Both the position numbers and the translations under genes were made by a program. A model generated the notes under the pieces. That model saw nothing but the letters and a program-made list of their open reading frames with translations. It ran no database searches and was not told where the DNA came from. Positions 7,374 to 16,532 of a stretch of 51,914 nucleotides of DNA are shown here, piece by piece (within the stretch, counting starts at the first letter, position 1; the number at the start of each line of letters is the position of its first letter). The DNA is from an uncultured Faecalibacterium sp. (GTDB lineage: Bacteria; Bacillota; Clostridia; Oscillospirales; Ruminococcaceae), in NCBI GenBank assembly GCA_934511465.1, contig CAKSWG010000012.1, positions 1 to 51,914 on the forward strand, given 5' to 3'.

Positions 7374-9460
7374 CAGCGGCCACCCTCAAATTCCAGCGAA
7401 AACTTGCTGCGGCCATCGGCTTCGGTGGACAGCAGGACAGTAGCATTGTAGGTCTTGCCCTTGGAACTCTTACAGTCTTTCAGGCGCACTCGGCCATCCC
7501 GCAGCAGCCTGTCCGCTACATGAGCGTCCATCCGCTTGCCCAGCCGCTTAAAGAAAGCGTTATCTTTCCACAGCACGAAACGGCACTCGCGGTTCTCACA
7601 GAAATACCCCTTTTCATGCTCCACAACGGAATTGCCACAGTTCGGGCAGACACCAATCACTTTGTTTTTCATAAGCGCACTCGCTCCTTTCACGGCCTCG
7701 GTGGTGTTTACCAGCGAGGAGATCATATCGTTGATTTCAGTCATAAATGTTTCCGGCTCCATTTCGCCGCGCTCTACGCGCAGCAGTTTTGTTTCCCAGT
7801 CGGCGGTCATATCAGCGGACTGGATTTCTTCGGGCATCACCGTGATAAGGGCTTTGCCTTTGTCGGTGGGCAGCAGCACCTTTGTTTTCTTGTCGCCCTT
7901 GCGCTCCAGAAAGCCTTTCTGTACCAGCTTTTCGATGGTGGCGGCACGAGTGGCCGGAGTGCCGATGCCCTGACGCTCCACGCCTTCCGGCATACTGTCC
8001 GCACTGGCAGTTTCCATCGAGTGCAGGAGCGTATCTTCGGTAAAATGCTTCGGAGGGGACGTTTGTCCCTCTTTCAGTTCTGCATTGAGAATGCCGCACT
8101 CACTTTCCTCCACCTGCGGCAGAGCAGTGAACTCCCTTTTGCGGTTCAGAATATCGGCCAGAACCTTGCGCTCCACCGCTTTCCAGCCTTCTTCCAGAAT
8201 CTCTTTGCCCTTGGCTGTAAATTCTTCGCCTGCACATTCGGTGGTGAGCAGAGTTTCCAGATACCGGAAAGGTTTGCTGACTGCCATCAAGGTTCTGGCG
8301 ATAATCAGCTTCAAAATGTTCCGTTCGCCCTTGGGCAGAGCATCCAAATCGGCTTGCAGCATACTACGAGTAGGCAGGATAGCGTGGTGGTCGGTGACTT
8401 TCTGCCGATTGACGGTGCGCCGCGTCCGGGGAACATCATCGTCGGCATCCTCGCTGACAAAGCCGAGAAAATCTTCCAATTCCTCGGCCAGCTCTTCCAG
8501 CATTTCCTCATCCTCGTCAGCAATATAGCAGCTATCGGTGCGCGGATAGGTGGTGAGCTGTTTTTCATAAAGCGACTGCACATAGTCCAACGTCTGCTGC
8601 GCACTGTATCCCAACAGGCGGTTGGCATCGCGCTGGAGCGTGGTGAGGTCATAAAGCGGCGGCGGATTTTCGGCCTTTTCCTTGCGCGTGATTTTCTGGA
8701 TCGTGGACACCATCTCCTCTCTGCACCCCGCAAGCAGCTTTTCAGCTGCCGCTTTTTCAGAAATGCGGCGGCTGGATGCCACAAAACCGCTGGTCAGTTC
8801 CAGAGCCACCGTGTAGAATTTTTTCGGCACAAAGGCGGCAATGGCGGCTTCGCGCTCCACCGTCATGGCGAGTGTCGGGGTCATTACTCTGCCCACCGCC
8901 AAAGGCCGACAATACAGGCAGGAAAAAAGCCGGGAACAGTTGATGCCGACCATCCAATCGGCACGTTCCCGGCAGAGTGCAGCCTGATATAGCGCATCAT
9001 ATTCTGTTGACGGTTTCAGATTTGCAAAGCCCGCCCGGACAGCGGAATCCTCCATGCTGGACAGCCACAGCCGGGAAACAGGCTTTTTGCATCCGGCCTG
9101 CTCATACACCAGCCGGAAGATCAGTTCGCCCTCACGTCCTGCGTCACAACTGTTCACCACAGTATTAACGTCTGCCCGATGCATGAGTTTTTTCAGGATG
9201 CCAAACTGTTTTTTGGTGCTGGCAGACACCAGATACTGCCATTTCTCCGGCAGGATGGGCAAGTCTGCAATGTTCCACTTTACATACTGCTCCCCGTAGG
9301 CACTGGGCGGCGCAAGTTCCACCAGATGCCCGACACACCAACTTACAAGATAGCCGTTGCCCTCAAGGTAGCCATCCTGCCGCCCATGCACACCTAAAAT
9401 TTTGGCGTAAGATATGGCAACGGATGGTTTTTCGGTCACGATCAATTTTGCGATAAACAA
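7373..9460 (-). CDS. topB: DNA topoisomerase III, type IA
   Basis: The protein has about 695 residues. The N-terminal Toprim domain starts LIVTEKPSVA and contains the acidic DAGREGE motif. The catalytic tyrosine lies in TTYPRTDS. A zinc-ribbon-like C-terminal segment has CPNCG and CENRECRF. It removes or decatenates strands during ICE DNA replication or transfer. The start is unusual: GGAGGG is followed by no ATG. TTG at 9469 overlaps the ribosome site, TTG at 9460 is one base after it, and an in-frame ATC at 9454 sits at ideal spacing. I give 9460 as a compromise. The gene follows DUF4366 and is coupled to the LPD16-like gene by TGATG. Confidence 0.92.
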   Translation of the reverse strand: MFIAKLIVTEKPSVAISYAKILGVHGRQDGYLEGNGYLVSWCVGHLVELAPPSAYGEQYVKWNIADLPILPEKWQYLVSASTKKQFGILKKLMHRADVNTVVNSCDAGREGELIFRLVYEQAGCKKPVSRLWLSSMEDSAVRAGFANLKPSTEYDALYQAALCRERADWMVGINCSRLFSCLYCRPLAVGRVMTPTLAMTVEREAAIAAFVPKKFYTVALELTSGFVASSRRISEKAAAEKLLAGCREEMVSTIQKITRKEKAENPPPLYDLTTLQRDANRLLGYSAQQTLDYVQSLYEKQLTTYPRTDSCYIADEDEEMLEELAEELEDFLGFVSEDADDDVPRTRRTVNRQKVTDHHAILPTRSMLQADLDALPKGERNILKLIIARTLMAVSKPFRYLETLLTTECAGEEFTAKGKEILEEGWKAVERKVLADILNRKREFTALPQVEESECGILNAELKEGQTSPPKHFTEDTLLHSMETASADSMPEGVERQGIGTPATRAATIEKLVQKGFLERKGDKKTKVLLPTDKGKALITVMPEEIQSADMTADWETKLLRVERGEMEPETFMTEINDMISSLVNTTEAVKGASALMKNKVIGVCPNCGNSVVEHEKGYFCENRECRFVLWKDNAFFKRLGKRMDAHVADRLLRDGRVRLKDCKSSKGKTYNATVLLSTEADGRSKFSLEFEGGR

Positions 9461-9484
9461 TCCCTCCAATCTGTTTCGGATTCG

Positions 9485-9509
9485 ATATGTAGGCGGCAGA
9501 ACGCCGCCT
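9485..9509. repeat. Recurring ICE hairpin with ATATGTA box, copy 2
   Basis: ATATGTA is joined directly to GGCGGC, a 5-base loop and GCCGCC. It lies between the DUF4366 stop and the topB ribosome site on the minus strand. Confidence 0.6.
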
Positions 9510-9514
9510 TAAAA

Positions 9515-10243
9515 TCAGATGGGTGTCACGTCCTGTTCCTCAGAAGTGTTTTCATCGGAATCATCCTCCGGGGGAATCTCAAAGCTGCCCTTATCCTCTG
9601 TATAGTCTGCATCCGGGTCAATGGCTTCTTTTTCAGCCTGCTTCTTGTTCTTCTGCTGGATGAAGAAATAGAAACCGCCGCCAGCCGCCAGTGCGATCAG
9701 GGCAATGACACCGAGAAACGCCGCAGCATACTTTGTGACCTTGTTTTCTTTGGGTGCGTTCGCCGCTTTCTCTGCTTCTTCTGCGGCTTTCTTGGCTTCT
9801 TCCTCGGCTTTCAGCTTGTCCTGTTCAGCTTTTGCCGCAGCTTCTTTTTCAGCGGTATAAGCATCGGCAGCATCTTCTTCCATCAGAGCCAAAAGGTCTG
9901 CTTCGTCCACCAGATTCATAAAGTGGACGGTCTGCGCCCCTTTGCTGTTTCGGTCAATGACCAGATAAAAAGTCGCACCCGACTTGCTGACAAGCGTAAT
10001 GAACTGCTGGCCGGAACCGTCCGAATAATTGGTGTAGTAGTCGTCCACCAGCGTCAGATTGCCCTCCGGGGTCAGTGCGCCGGATTCCTCATCCGTGATG
10101 GTAACAGTATCTTCCTCCACGATTTCCGGCAGAACAGGCTGTTCCACCGGGGTGGAATCGCCCTCAAAGGCGAAAGCGGGAGCTGCCATGCCGATGCACA
10201 GCACCGCCGACACCAGCAGTGCGCCAAATCTCTTAAACTTCAT
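9515..10243 (-). CDS. DUF4366 surface/membrane protein of the transfer system
   Basis: The 242-residue protein has a signal peptide (KRFGALLVSAVLCIGMAAPAFA), an extracellular domain to about residue 115, and a Lys/Glu/Ala-rich coiled coil at about 125-165. One transmembrane helix follows near 170-195, then an acidic cytoplasmic tail. This is the DUF4366 (CD1107-like) layout seen in Clostridia ICEs. AAGGAGG overlaps an upstream ATG, so the ATG at 10243, nine bases after it, is chosen. It overlaps the end of the DUF4315 gene by 11 bases. It probably forms part of the transfer machinery at the membrane; this is inferred from position. Confidence 0.8.
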   Translation of the reverse strand: MKFKRFGALLVSAVLCIGMAAPAFAFEGDSTPVEQPVLPEIVEEDTVTITDEESGALTPEGNLTLVDDYYTNYSDGSGQQFITLVSKSGATFYLVIDRNSKGAQTVHFMNLVDEADLLALMEEDAADAYTAEKEAAAKAEQDKLKAEEEAKKAAEEAEKAANAPKENKVTKYAAAFLGVIALIALAAGGGFYFFIQQKNKKQAEKEAIDPDADYTEDKGSFEIPPEDDSDENTSEEQDVTPI

Positions 10244-10499
10244 CCGAATCATCCTCCTTGTCGAAAGTTGCGCCCACAGCGGCCAAAGCAGCCGGGTTCG
10301 GGGTGGAAGTGGCGGACTGCCGTAACAGTGCAGCCAGCTGCTCCGGTGTGACCTTGGCGGTGCGCACCATCTCGTTCACTTCGGCGGCTTCGGCCTCCTG
10401 AATCCTCCGTTCCAGAATCTCGATGCGGTTGTTCAGCTTGATGCGCCGATCTTTCTCTTTTTCGAGCATTGCGCGCAGTTTTTCCAGTTTTTCGCTCAT
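10233..10499 (-). CDS. DUF4315 family coiled-coil protein
   Basis: The 88-residue protein begins with a coiled coil (LEKLRAMLEKEKDRRIKLNNR) and ends in an acidic tail. The pattern and position, between NlpC/P60 and DUF4366, match DUF4315 of Clostridia ICEs. GGAGGG lies seven bases before the ATG. Function is unknown; it overlaps its neighbour and is likely coupled to it. Confidence 0.8.
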   Translation of the reverse strand: MSEKLEKLRAMLEKEKDRRIKLNNRIEILERRIQEAEAAEVNEMVRTAKVTPEQLAALLRQSATSTPNPAALAAVGATFDKEDDSDEV

Positions 10500-10514
10500 A
10501 GTAAACCCTCCATT

Positions 10515-12254
10515 TCATTTTGAAAGCCGTCCAAATCCTGCGAGATGCTTCTCCCAGTAGGACGAGTGGATATTTGCGTATTTGATGGGGTCGCCAGCGG
10601 ACACCATCATGCCGTTGCCGAGATAAATCCCGGTATGGCTCATGCCGGGGGTGTCATACGTTCCCTTGAAGAAAACCAGATCACCGGGTTTCGCTTCTGC
10701 TTCGGAAATGTGCTGACACTTGTTCCATAGGCCGTTGGCAGTGGTACGGCCAACATCGTAGCCGTTCTGATTGTAGACCCAGCAGACGTAGCCGGAGCAG
10801 TCAAAGCCCGTTTCCGGGGTGGAACCGCCCCAAACGTAGGGTGTGCCAACGTATTTCTTTGCTTCCTCGTAGATGGCCGCAAACTCGCTGTCAGTCAGTG
10901 CTTCCGCAGGAACGGTATAGTCGATGCCGGGTGTGCCGGAGCCATCTGAGCCACCGGGCGGCAATCCACCGTTGAACAGGTATGGCCGACCACCCAGCGT
11001 ATCCTGAAAAATCTCGTACCGCTTCCACTGATCTTCGGTCAGTTCTTCGCGGATAACGACCTCCAGACCTTTGTTTTCCAGCTTGGTGTGAAAAATCTTG
11101 TATTCATACGGCACTTGCGTAGGAACCGGGATTCCAGCCGGACTGATGACCCACACGGTTTTGTACCGTATCTGCACCTCCACCCATGTCGTTAGCTTAT
11201 ATTGCTTTTTGAAGATTTCCTTCAGCTTGCCCTGCACCTCTGACCGGGTGTAATCATCATACAGGGTAGTCAGGAAAGATGTGAGCTGCCATGGGTCATG
11301 CTCGATGGGGTCAAGATGGTATTGATACTCGTTGTAGCCCGGATGGTCTTGCGGAGTGCGCTTGATTTTCTTGTCCAGTTCCTTTTCCAGCTTCTTGTAG
11401 TCCTGCTCTGCACCGCGAATATCTCTGTCCTCGGCGGTGTAGATGGTCTGCCCGGACACCTGTGTGCCGCCCGAAAAGAGGATGCCGCAGGAGGAAAAGC
11501 CCGACATGACCATAAGAATGAGCAAAACAAAAACGCCCACGATCACCAGAACGTGCGCGTTGCTTTTCGCCGCAGTCATAAGGCCGTTTACTGCAGTGCT
11601 GACTACACTTTTGCCCTTGTCCACCACTTGCTCTACGCCAGACCGTGCCGCAGATGCACTGCTGGATGCAGCCTTTTTGCCGCCAGCAGTCTGCGCCGCT
11701 GTGCCGCCTGACCGGGCAGCAGCATAGTAGTTCTTGTGGATTTCCTGCCGCTGTTTCCATCGGGAGAGCCAGTTGGAAGCCCCCTCGCTGGTGCCGGATG
11801 CACCTGCATTTTGTGCCGCAGTTGCTTCCTGTGCGGCAGATTTTGTGGTGCAAGTTTTCTTCTTGCCCTGCATCTTGGCTTTCTTTTTCAGCTTCCGGGC
11901 ATAGCGGCTTTTGGAAATGTCCCTGACATTCCCGGCAGTTTTTTCGCCCTCGCTTAGAGCCTGCACACCGACATTATCTCCCTCGTACTGGTCGATTTCC
12001 CGATGCGCCGCAGACCGGGCGGCATGAGCAGTGAACATCTCGCGTTTCTGCGCCTTGCTCAAACGGCTCAGTTCGTCCGGGGTCAGTTCTGCTTTGCCAA
12101 AACGCAAGTGCTGGGCTTTCTCTGCGGCCTTGTCTGCATCAAGTTTCAGTTTTTTCTTTTTGGGCGTGGACTGTTCGACCCTCGCTTTCTTCGGGGGAGA
12201 ACGGGTTTTCTTTGCAGAAGAATCATCTTTGAAGTTCAGCTTTGGATTGCTCAT
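10515..12254 (-). CDS. NlpC/P60 wall hydrolase of the conjugation apparatus
   Basis: The 579-residue protein has a long basic cytoplasmic N-terminus (1-215, Lys/Ala-rich), one transmembrane helix near 230-250 and a stalk domain. A C-terminal NlpC/P60 peptidase follows, with catalytic Cys in GFDCSGYVCW and His in SHTGIYLGNG. It resembles CD1108-type proteins that open peptidoglycan for the transfer channel. The ATG overlaps the virB4 stop as ATGA, which indicates coupling. Confidence 0.88.
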   Translation of the reverse strand: MSNPKLNFKDDSSAKKTRSPPKKARVEQSTPKKKKLKLDADKAAEKAQHLRFGKAELTPDELSRLSKAQKREMFTAHAARSAAHREIDQYEGDNVGVQALSEGEKTAGNVRDISKSRYARKLKKKAKMQGKKKTCTTKSAAQEATAAQNAGASGTSEGASNWLSRWKQRQEIHKNYYAAARSGGTAAQTAGGKKAASSSASAARSGVEQVVDKGKSVVSTAVNGLMTAAKSNAHVLVIVGVFVLLILMVMSGFSSCGILFSGGTQVSGQTIYTAEDRDIRGAEQDYKKLEKELDKKIKRTPQDHPGYNEYQYHLDPIEHDPWQLTSFLTTLYDDYTRSEVQGKLKEIFKKQYKLTTWVEVQIRYKTVWVISPAGIPVPTQVPYEYKIFHTKLENKGLEVVIREELTEDQWKRYEIFQDTLGGRPYLFNGGLPPGGSDGSGTPGIDYTVPAEALTDSEFAAIYEEAKKYVGTPYVWGGSTPETGFDCSGYVCWVYNQNGYDVGRTTANGLWNKCQHISEAEAKPGDLVFFKGTYDTPGMSHTGIYLGNGMMVSAGDPIKYANIHSSYWEKHLAGFGRLSK

Positions 12255-14620
12255 TTCTGCGCACCCTCCGACACTTCACCCAATTTGGTGGTCATAATGC
12301 GGTAGAGTTCAAGGTCAGTCGGGAAACGGTCAACAAAGGGCAGAATGACATTGCCGAAGAACAGCAACCCTTCGCCCTCGCCGGAGTGGGTCACATAGGA
12401 AAGCTGATGGGGCGAGATGTTCAACTGCTTTGCCAAAATCTGACGGTCGCCAGCGGCCTGATTGAGCATGATAATCATGTCCGAGTTTTCAAAAATATTC
12501 TCGACTTCACGCGAAGAAAGCAGGTCTTTGACATTCTGCGTTAATCCAGTCGGGATGCCGCCCCACTTGCGAAAACGCTTCCAAATCTCCACGGAATAAG
12601 CCGCAGTCTGTTCTTCTTTTAAGAGGAGGTGCATCTCATCCATATAATATCGGGTGGACTTTCCGCTGCTGCGGTTGGCAGTGACACGCCCCCAGACCTG
12701 ATCCTGCACGATGAGCATACCGAGCTTCTTCATCTGCTTGCCCAGTTCCTTGATGTCATAGCAGACAATTCGGTTATTGACGTTCACGTTGGTGCGGTGG
12801 TTGAACAGGTTCAGACTGCCCTTGACGTAGATTTCCAGAGCCGTGGCAACATGATGGGCTTCTTTTTCATCCTGCTGGAGCAGGGCATTGTACAAATCCT
12901 CAAGGATCGGCATATTCTCCGGGCAGGGATCAGCGAAATATTTGCGGTAGATCAAATGGACACAACGGTCAATGACCGTCTTTTCCACCGGGAGCAGACC
13001 TTCCTTGCCGCCGACCACCAGTTCACACAAGGAAAGAATAAAGTCTGCTTTCAGGGACAGCGGGTTATCTTCCTCTGAATAGTTGGCGTTAATGTCCATC
13101 GGGTTGATGAACTGGGTGCTGTTGGGCGAGATTTTGATAACCTGACCTTTCAGCCGATTCACCAGCGGGGAGTATTCGCCTTCGGGGTCGTTCACAATAA
13201 TATCATCGTCTGTCACGAGAAATGCGTTGGCGATTTCACGTTTTGCCGAGAAACTTTTGCCGGAGCCGGGAGTGCCGAGGATAAGGCCATTCGGATTTTT
13301 TAGCTTTTTTCTGTCCACCATGATGAGGTTGTTGGAAAGCGCGTTCAGGCCGTAATACAGGCTTTCCTTGCTAGACTGATAAAGCTCCTGTGTGGTGAAC
13401 GGAATGAAAATGGCCGTGCTGCTGGTAGTCAGGCCGCGCTGAATCTCGATCTGGCAGTCAGCCAGCGGCAGAGAAGACATAAGACCCTGCTCCTGCTGGT
13501 AGTCCAGTCTGCACAGATTGCAGTTATGCTTTTGCGCAATAGAACTGGCCTGAAAGATGTTGTTTTCCAGTTCCTGCTCCGTGCGCCCGGTGTTCAGAAC
13601 GAGGAATGTCACCAAAAACATTCGCTCGTTCTGCGACTGCAATTCCTTTAACAAGGCTTTGGCATCCCTGCCGTAAGTTTTCAAATCTGACGGAAGAATG
13701 TCAATATCATACCCGGAACGGATGGCCTTTTTCTGTTCCTCAATGGTGCTGCGGTCAAGTTCGGTGATCGTGCGCTTGACTGTTTTAATGGCACGGTTCT
13801 GGTCTACCGACTGGATGTGCATGGTGACAATCTGGCTGGAATCCATGTCCAGAAAATCTTTCAGAAGTTGGTCGCTGATGTCAGAGGCCGTGATACTCAG
13901 GAAGCTGGCGGCGCAGTAGATGCCACCCATTTGGAAAGTGCGGCTGTTCTTAAACGCAAAAACCGTGGGTGCAATGGCATCTTTGACGGAAAGGCCGCTT
14001 TTCACAAGGTCTTTCCAGTCAAAATGAAATTTGCTGGAACCGTCCATGTTGAACATATCGTGCATGAGTTTGAGCCGCTCGGCACCGTTCAGCGGCTTGG
14101 CCTGCACACCCAGCCTGTGAAAGTTGTTCAAAAGGTCGTTCTGGATGTGGTCGAGCCGTGCCTTGACCTGCCGCATACTCTCACCCTCAACGCCAAAGGT
14201 GATAAATTTGGTCTTGGTCAGACCATTATTGCCCTTGGCAAGCTGCTGGCGCAGCATTTGAGAATACTCGGCGCGAACATCATCAAAGCCATCCCGCTGG
14301 TAAGGGATGCGGATGCTCTTCTCAAACTCTGTGCTGTCCGTTGCCATGTTCACAAAGGACAGTTCAAACTTGATGCTGGAATCGAAGAAGTTCAGAAAAC
14401 TGCACCATTCCTCGAAAATCGCAGTCTTGTCCTCCTGCTGGGCAAGCTGGTAATTGATGTCCTGATACTGGATGGTACGGGTGTAGTAGTTCGGTTTCAC
14501 CCGGCAGGTGCCATCCTCGAACATCCGCTGCATGGGGATGGACTGCTGCGCTGTCCGGGGAACAGCGGGCTTCGGCGGCTTTTTCTTGCCGCCCTTATCG
14601 GTCTTTTTCCAAAACGGCAT
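12251..14620 (-). CDS. virB4: VirB4-like transfer ATPase
   Basis: The 789-residue protein carries an N-terminal VirB4/CagE-type domain and a C-terminal ATPase. Walker A is GTPGSGKSFSAKRE, followed by DPEGEYSPLV, and a Walker B-like YYMDEMHLLL lies near residue 665. It powers assembly of, or substrate transport by, the type IV secretion channel and acts at the inner face of the membrane with PrgI and VirB6. It overlaps prgI by 26 bases and the hydrolase gene by 4, a tight transfer operon. Confidence 0.93.
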   Translation of the reverse strand: MPFWKKTDKGGKKKPPKPAVPRTAQQSIPMQRMFEDGTCRVKPNYYTRTIQYQDINYQLAQQEDKTAIFEEWCSFLNFFDSSIKFELSFVNMATDSTEFEKSIRIPYQRDGFDDVRAEYSQMLRQQLAKGNNGLTKTKFITFGVEGESMRQVKARLDHIQNDLLNNFHRLGVQAKPLNGAERLKLMHDMFNMDGSSKFHFDWKDLVKSGLSVKDAIAPTVFAFKNSRTFQMGGIYCAASFLSITASDISDQLLKDFLDMDSSQIVTMHIQSVDQNRAIKTVKRTITELDRSTIEEQKKAIRSGYDIDILPSDLKTYGRDAKALLKELQSQNERMFLVTFLVLNTGRTEQELENNIFQASSIAQKHNCNLCRLDYQQEQGLMSSLPLADCQIEIQRGLTTSSTAIFIPFTTQELYQSSKESLYYGLNALSNNLIMVDRKKLKNPNGLILGTPGSGKSFSAKREIANAFLVTDDDIIVNDPEGEYSPLVNRLKGQVIKISPNSTQFINPMDINANYSEEDNPLSLKADFILSLCELVVGGKEGLLPVEKTVIDRCVHLIYRKYFADPCPENMPILEDLYNALLQQDEKEAHHVATALEIYVKGSLNLFNHRTNVNVNNRIVCYDIKELGKQMKKLGMLIVQDQVWGRVTANRSSGKSTRYYMDEMHLLLKEEQTAAYSVEIWKRFRKWGGIPTGLTQNVKDLLSSREVENIFENSDMIIMLNQAAGDRQILAKQLNISPHQLSYVTHSGEGEGLLFFGNVILPFVDRFPTDLELYRIMTTKLGEVSEGAQK

Positions 14621-14957
14621 GGGTCACGCCTCCTTTCATGAGCAGTGCATAGTAGTTGTTGGTCTGATACGGTCGAATCTTCGGACGCAGAAATCGCGCC
14701 TGAACATAGTGCGACAGCACCTTTTCCAAAGGCTGTCCGTTTTTCTCGTACATACCGAGAAAGAACGCCGGGAGCATAACAGCCATCATGCCGAGGGTGG
14801 CGGCAGTATTGCCACCAGAATCCCGGAGAACGAAAAACAGCGGCACTCCAATCAGTGCCGCCGTTCCGAAGCAGATGAGCTGTCGCTTTGTCAGGTTGAA
14901 AGCTACTTTTGACTTCACCTTGGTCAAGTCGCGGGGAACGGAAATATATGCGGCCAA
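14595..14957 (-). CDS. prgI: PrgI family (VirB3-like) membrane protein
   Basis: The 120-residue protein has the PrgI signature AAYISVPRDLTKVKSKVAFNL, followed by two transmembrane helices at about 28-45 and 53-70. PrgI is the Gram-positive counterpart of VirB3 and works with VirB4. The start is TTG, nine bases after AAAGGGGG. It overlaps virB4. Confidence 0.88.
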   Translation of the reverse strand: MAAYISVPRDLTKVKSKVAFNLTKRQLICFGTAALIGVPLFFVLRDSGGNTAATLGMMAVMLPAFFLGMYEKNGQPLEKVLSHYVQARFLRPKIRPYQTNNYYALLMKGGVTHAVLEKDR

Positions 14958-14972
14958 AATTCACACCCCCTT

Positions 14973-15839
14973 TTAATGTGCGCCCAGCACACTTTTTGTG
15001 ACCGAGCTGGTTTTGAACAAGCTGAAGCAGAGCAGGACGGTATAGCCGACAATGCTCCAGATGGAGCCGATGGCATCGCCGGAAATCGCCACGTTCTGTA
15101 TCAGCACGGCATAGATGGCAACACAAATCAAAATCAGGAATCCCTGAAATCCCAGCGCGAACAGGCATTTCAGATAGTTCTGTCCCATGTGCGATTGTTC
15201 ATGGTTTCCCCATGTGGCCATGGGAATCGGCGCAAGGCTCACCATGCAGTAGATCTCGATTATGCGCCCGTACACGATAACAAAAATGACGATTGAAAGT
15301 ATCCTCATGGTGATGCCAATGAAGAACGATTGCAGGAAAAGCCCGAACAGCGGGCCGACATCCATTTGCATCAGACTGGCTTCCAGCATGGACAGGCCAA
15401 TCTCGTTGACACGGGTATTTCCTGCAATGATGCCGCTGGAATCGGACACGACTTTCTGCGTCAGGTCGAACACCGCCATCACAATATCGAATGTGTTGGA
15501 GATGAACCAAACCGACACTGCTGTTTTGAAGATCCAGCGCATAATGAGCGCAGGCTCGAACTGCGCCATGTTATTGTGCTGGGTTATCATCTCGATCAGC
15601 TCGTAACAGGCGATAAAGGTCAGGATGATGCCCGCGATAGGCAGAACCACATTCCGGGAAAGCGATTCGATCATCGCAAAAACACGCGGTTCAAAGGCCG
15701 ATGGGCGTGTGCCGACCTGCTGTGCAATGTCACCGACCTGTTCATTTACGGCATCAAACAGCCCGGACAAATTTGACATGATGCCCGCCGTTAGGATGCC
15801 CTTTATCCAGTCGGCTATGGCTTTGAGAACGGTTTCCAT
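14973..15839 (-). CDS. VirB6/TrbL-like transfer channel protein
   Basis: The 288-residue protein has several transmembrane helices, with hydrophobic blocks near 63-82, 105-125, 165-205, 230-250 and 258-278. It begins METVLKAIADWIKGILTAGI, the form of the CD1112 family of VirB6-like conjugation proteins. It probably forms the inner-membrane pore with PrgI and VirB4. It lies just downstream of a 22-codon ORF. Confidence 0.85.
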   Translation of the reverse strand: METVLKAIADWIKGILTAGIMSNLSGLFDAVNEQVGDIAQQVGTRPSAFEPRVFAMIESLSRNVVLPIAGIILTFIACYELIEMITQHNNMAQFEPALIMRWIFKTAVSVWFISNTFDIVMAVFDLTQKVVSDSSGIIAGNTRVNEIGLSMLEASLMQMDVGPLFGLFLQSFFIGITMRILSIVIFVIVYGRIIEIYCMVSLAPIPMATWGNHEQSHMGQNYLKCLFALGFQGFLILICVAIYAVLIQNVAISGDAIGSIWSIVGYTVLLCFSLFKTSSVTKSVLGAH

Positions 15840-15856
15840 TCAGCAGTCACCGTCCT

Positions 15857-15925
15857 TTAGGTGAAGTGATTGATAAGGGTCTTGAGAAGGTTCAGAACAA
15901 AAATAATGTGGGTCAGAAGCTGCAT
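15857..15925 (-). CDS. 22-residue hydrophobic peptide upstream of virB6
   Basis: The short frame encodes MQLLTHIIFVLNLLKTLINH plus two residues, an amphipathic, nearly all-hydrophobic helix. GAAAGGCGG lies upstream of the ATG and the stop is 17 bases before virB6. It could be a small membrane peptide or a translational leader for virB6. No family is recognised. Confidence 0.4.
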   Translation of the reverse strand: MQLLTHIIFVLNLLKTLINHFT

Positions 15926-15963
15926 AATAGCACCGCCTTTCGTTGATGGGTGGATAAAACAAA

Positions 15964-16034
15964 AGCACGATTTTGGCAGACACTGTTCAAAAAACTGCAA
16001 ACCGCAGCAGGTTGGCGTGGTGAAAAATCGTGCT
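15964..16034. repeat. Long inverted repeat in the virB6 leader region
   Basis: A perfect 11-bp inverted repeat, AGCACGATTTT and AAAATCGTGCT, encloses 49 bases. Inside is a second small hairpin (CTGC/GCAG on the minus strand) followed by TTTTTT, and the outer stem is followed by TTTGTTTT. It could be an attenuator or a structured RNA ahead of virB6. Confidence 0.5.
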
Positions 16035-16042
16035 ATGGAAAC

Positions 16043-16071
16043 AAAAAAGCCGACTGCTTTTGGCAATCGGC
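16043..16071 (-). terminator. Terminator after the DUF3990 pair
   Basis: On the minus strand the stem GCCGATTGC/GCAGTCGGC with a CAAAA loop is followed by TTTTTTG, directly after the DUF3791-like gene. Confidence 0.8.
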
Positions 16072-16088
16072 ATAGAAAAATAATTCAG

Positions 16089-16532
16089 TTAAGCAAGCAT
16101 CTTGCCCTCCAGATAGGAGCAGCGCAGATAATCGGGGTTGGTATAATAGACATTGGAATTGAAGTCGGAAATCTCATCTGTGATGAACGAAGAGAAAACA
16201 TCAATGATCGCCTGTGCTGCATCATCGTTCTTCATGGTGGACAGCACCAATCCCTGATACAGCATCCCGATGGAAGTTGCGGAAGGAACTTCGTAGCGGC
16301 ACTCGGCTACGGTATCAAAATTACCGTCCGGGATGTTAAACCAATCAATCAGTTCTTCCGAAACCTGTTCAAAGGAAAGGCAGTGGTTTACCTCGGCATC
16401 ATAAATTTGACGCTCAATGTCCTTTTTGGAAAAGCAACGAATCACATCCTGCCGATGGTTCTTTGTTTTGCGGGCAATGTATTCGATCAGGCTGCATACA
16501 TAAAAAATATCATTCATCTGTTTTTCCGTCAT
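16089..16532 (-). CDS. DUF3791-like partner of DUF3990, possible antitoxin
   Basis: The 147-residue protein has an N-terminal helical segment (MTEKQMNDIFYVCSLIEYIA and on to about 65) that resembles DUF3791, a small domain often encoded beside DUF3990. An acidic helical C-terminal part has no known family. A GTG at 16544 abuts the GAGGAG ribosome site, so the ATG at 16532 is preferred. It overlaps the DUF3990 gene by 23 bases and is followed by a terminator. The antitoxin role is inferred from pairing only. Confidence 0.55.
   Translation of the reverse strand: MTEKQMNDIFYVCSLIEYIARKTKNHRQDVIRCFSKKDIERQIYDAEVNHCLSFEQVSEELIDWFNIPDGNFDTVAECRYEVPSATSIGMLYQGLVLSTMKNDDAAQAIIDVFSSFITDEISDFNSNVYYTNPDYLRCSYLEGKMLA

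Noticed and set aside
7352..8992. A 546-codon plus-strand frame opposite topB
   Set aside because: topB has complete type IA motifs; the opposite frame shows no family and a shadow-like composition.
6459..9469. Possibility that the TTRAP gene starts at 6541 and the LPD16-like gene extends elsewhere
   Set aside because: The GAGGG site and family length support the ATG at 6469, and the upstream ATG lies within the preceding gene without a ribosome site.
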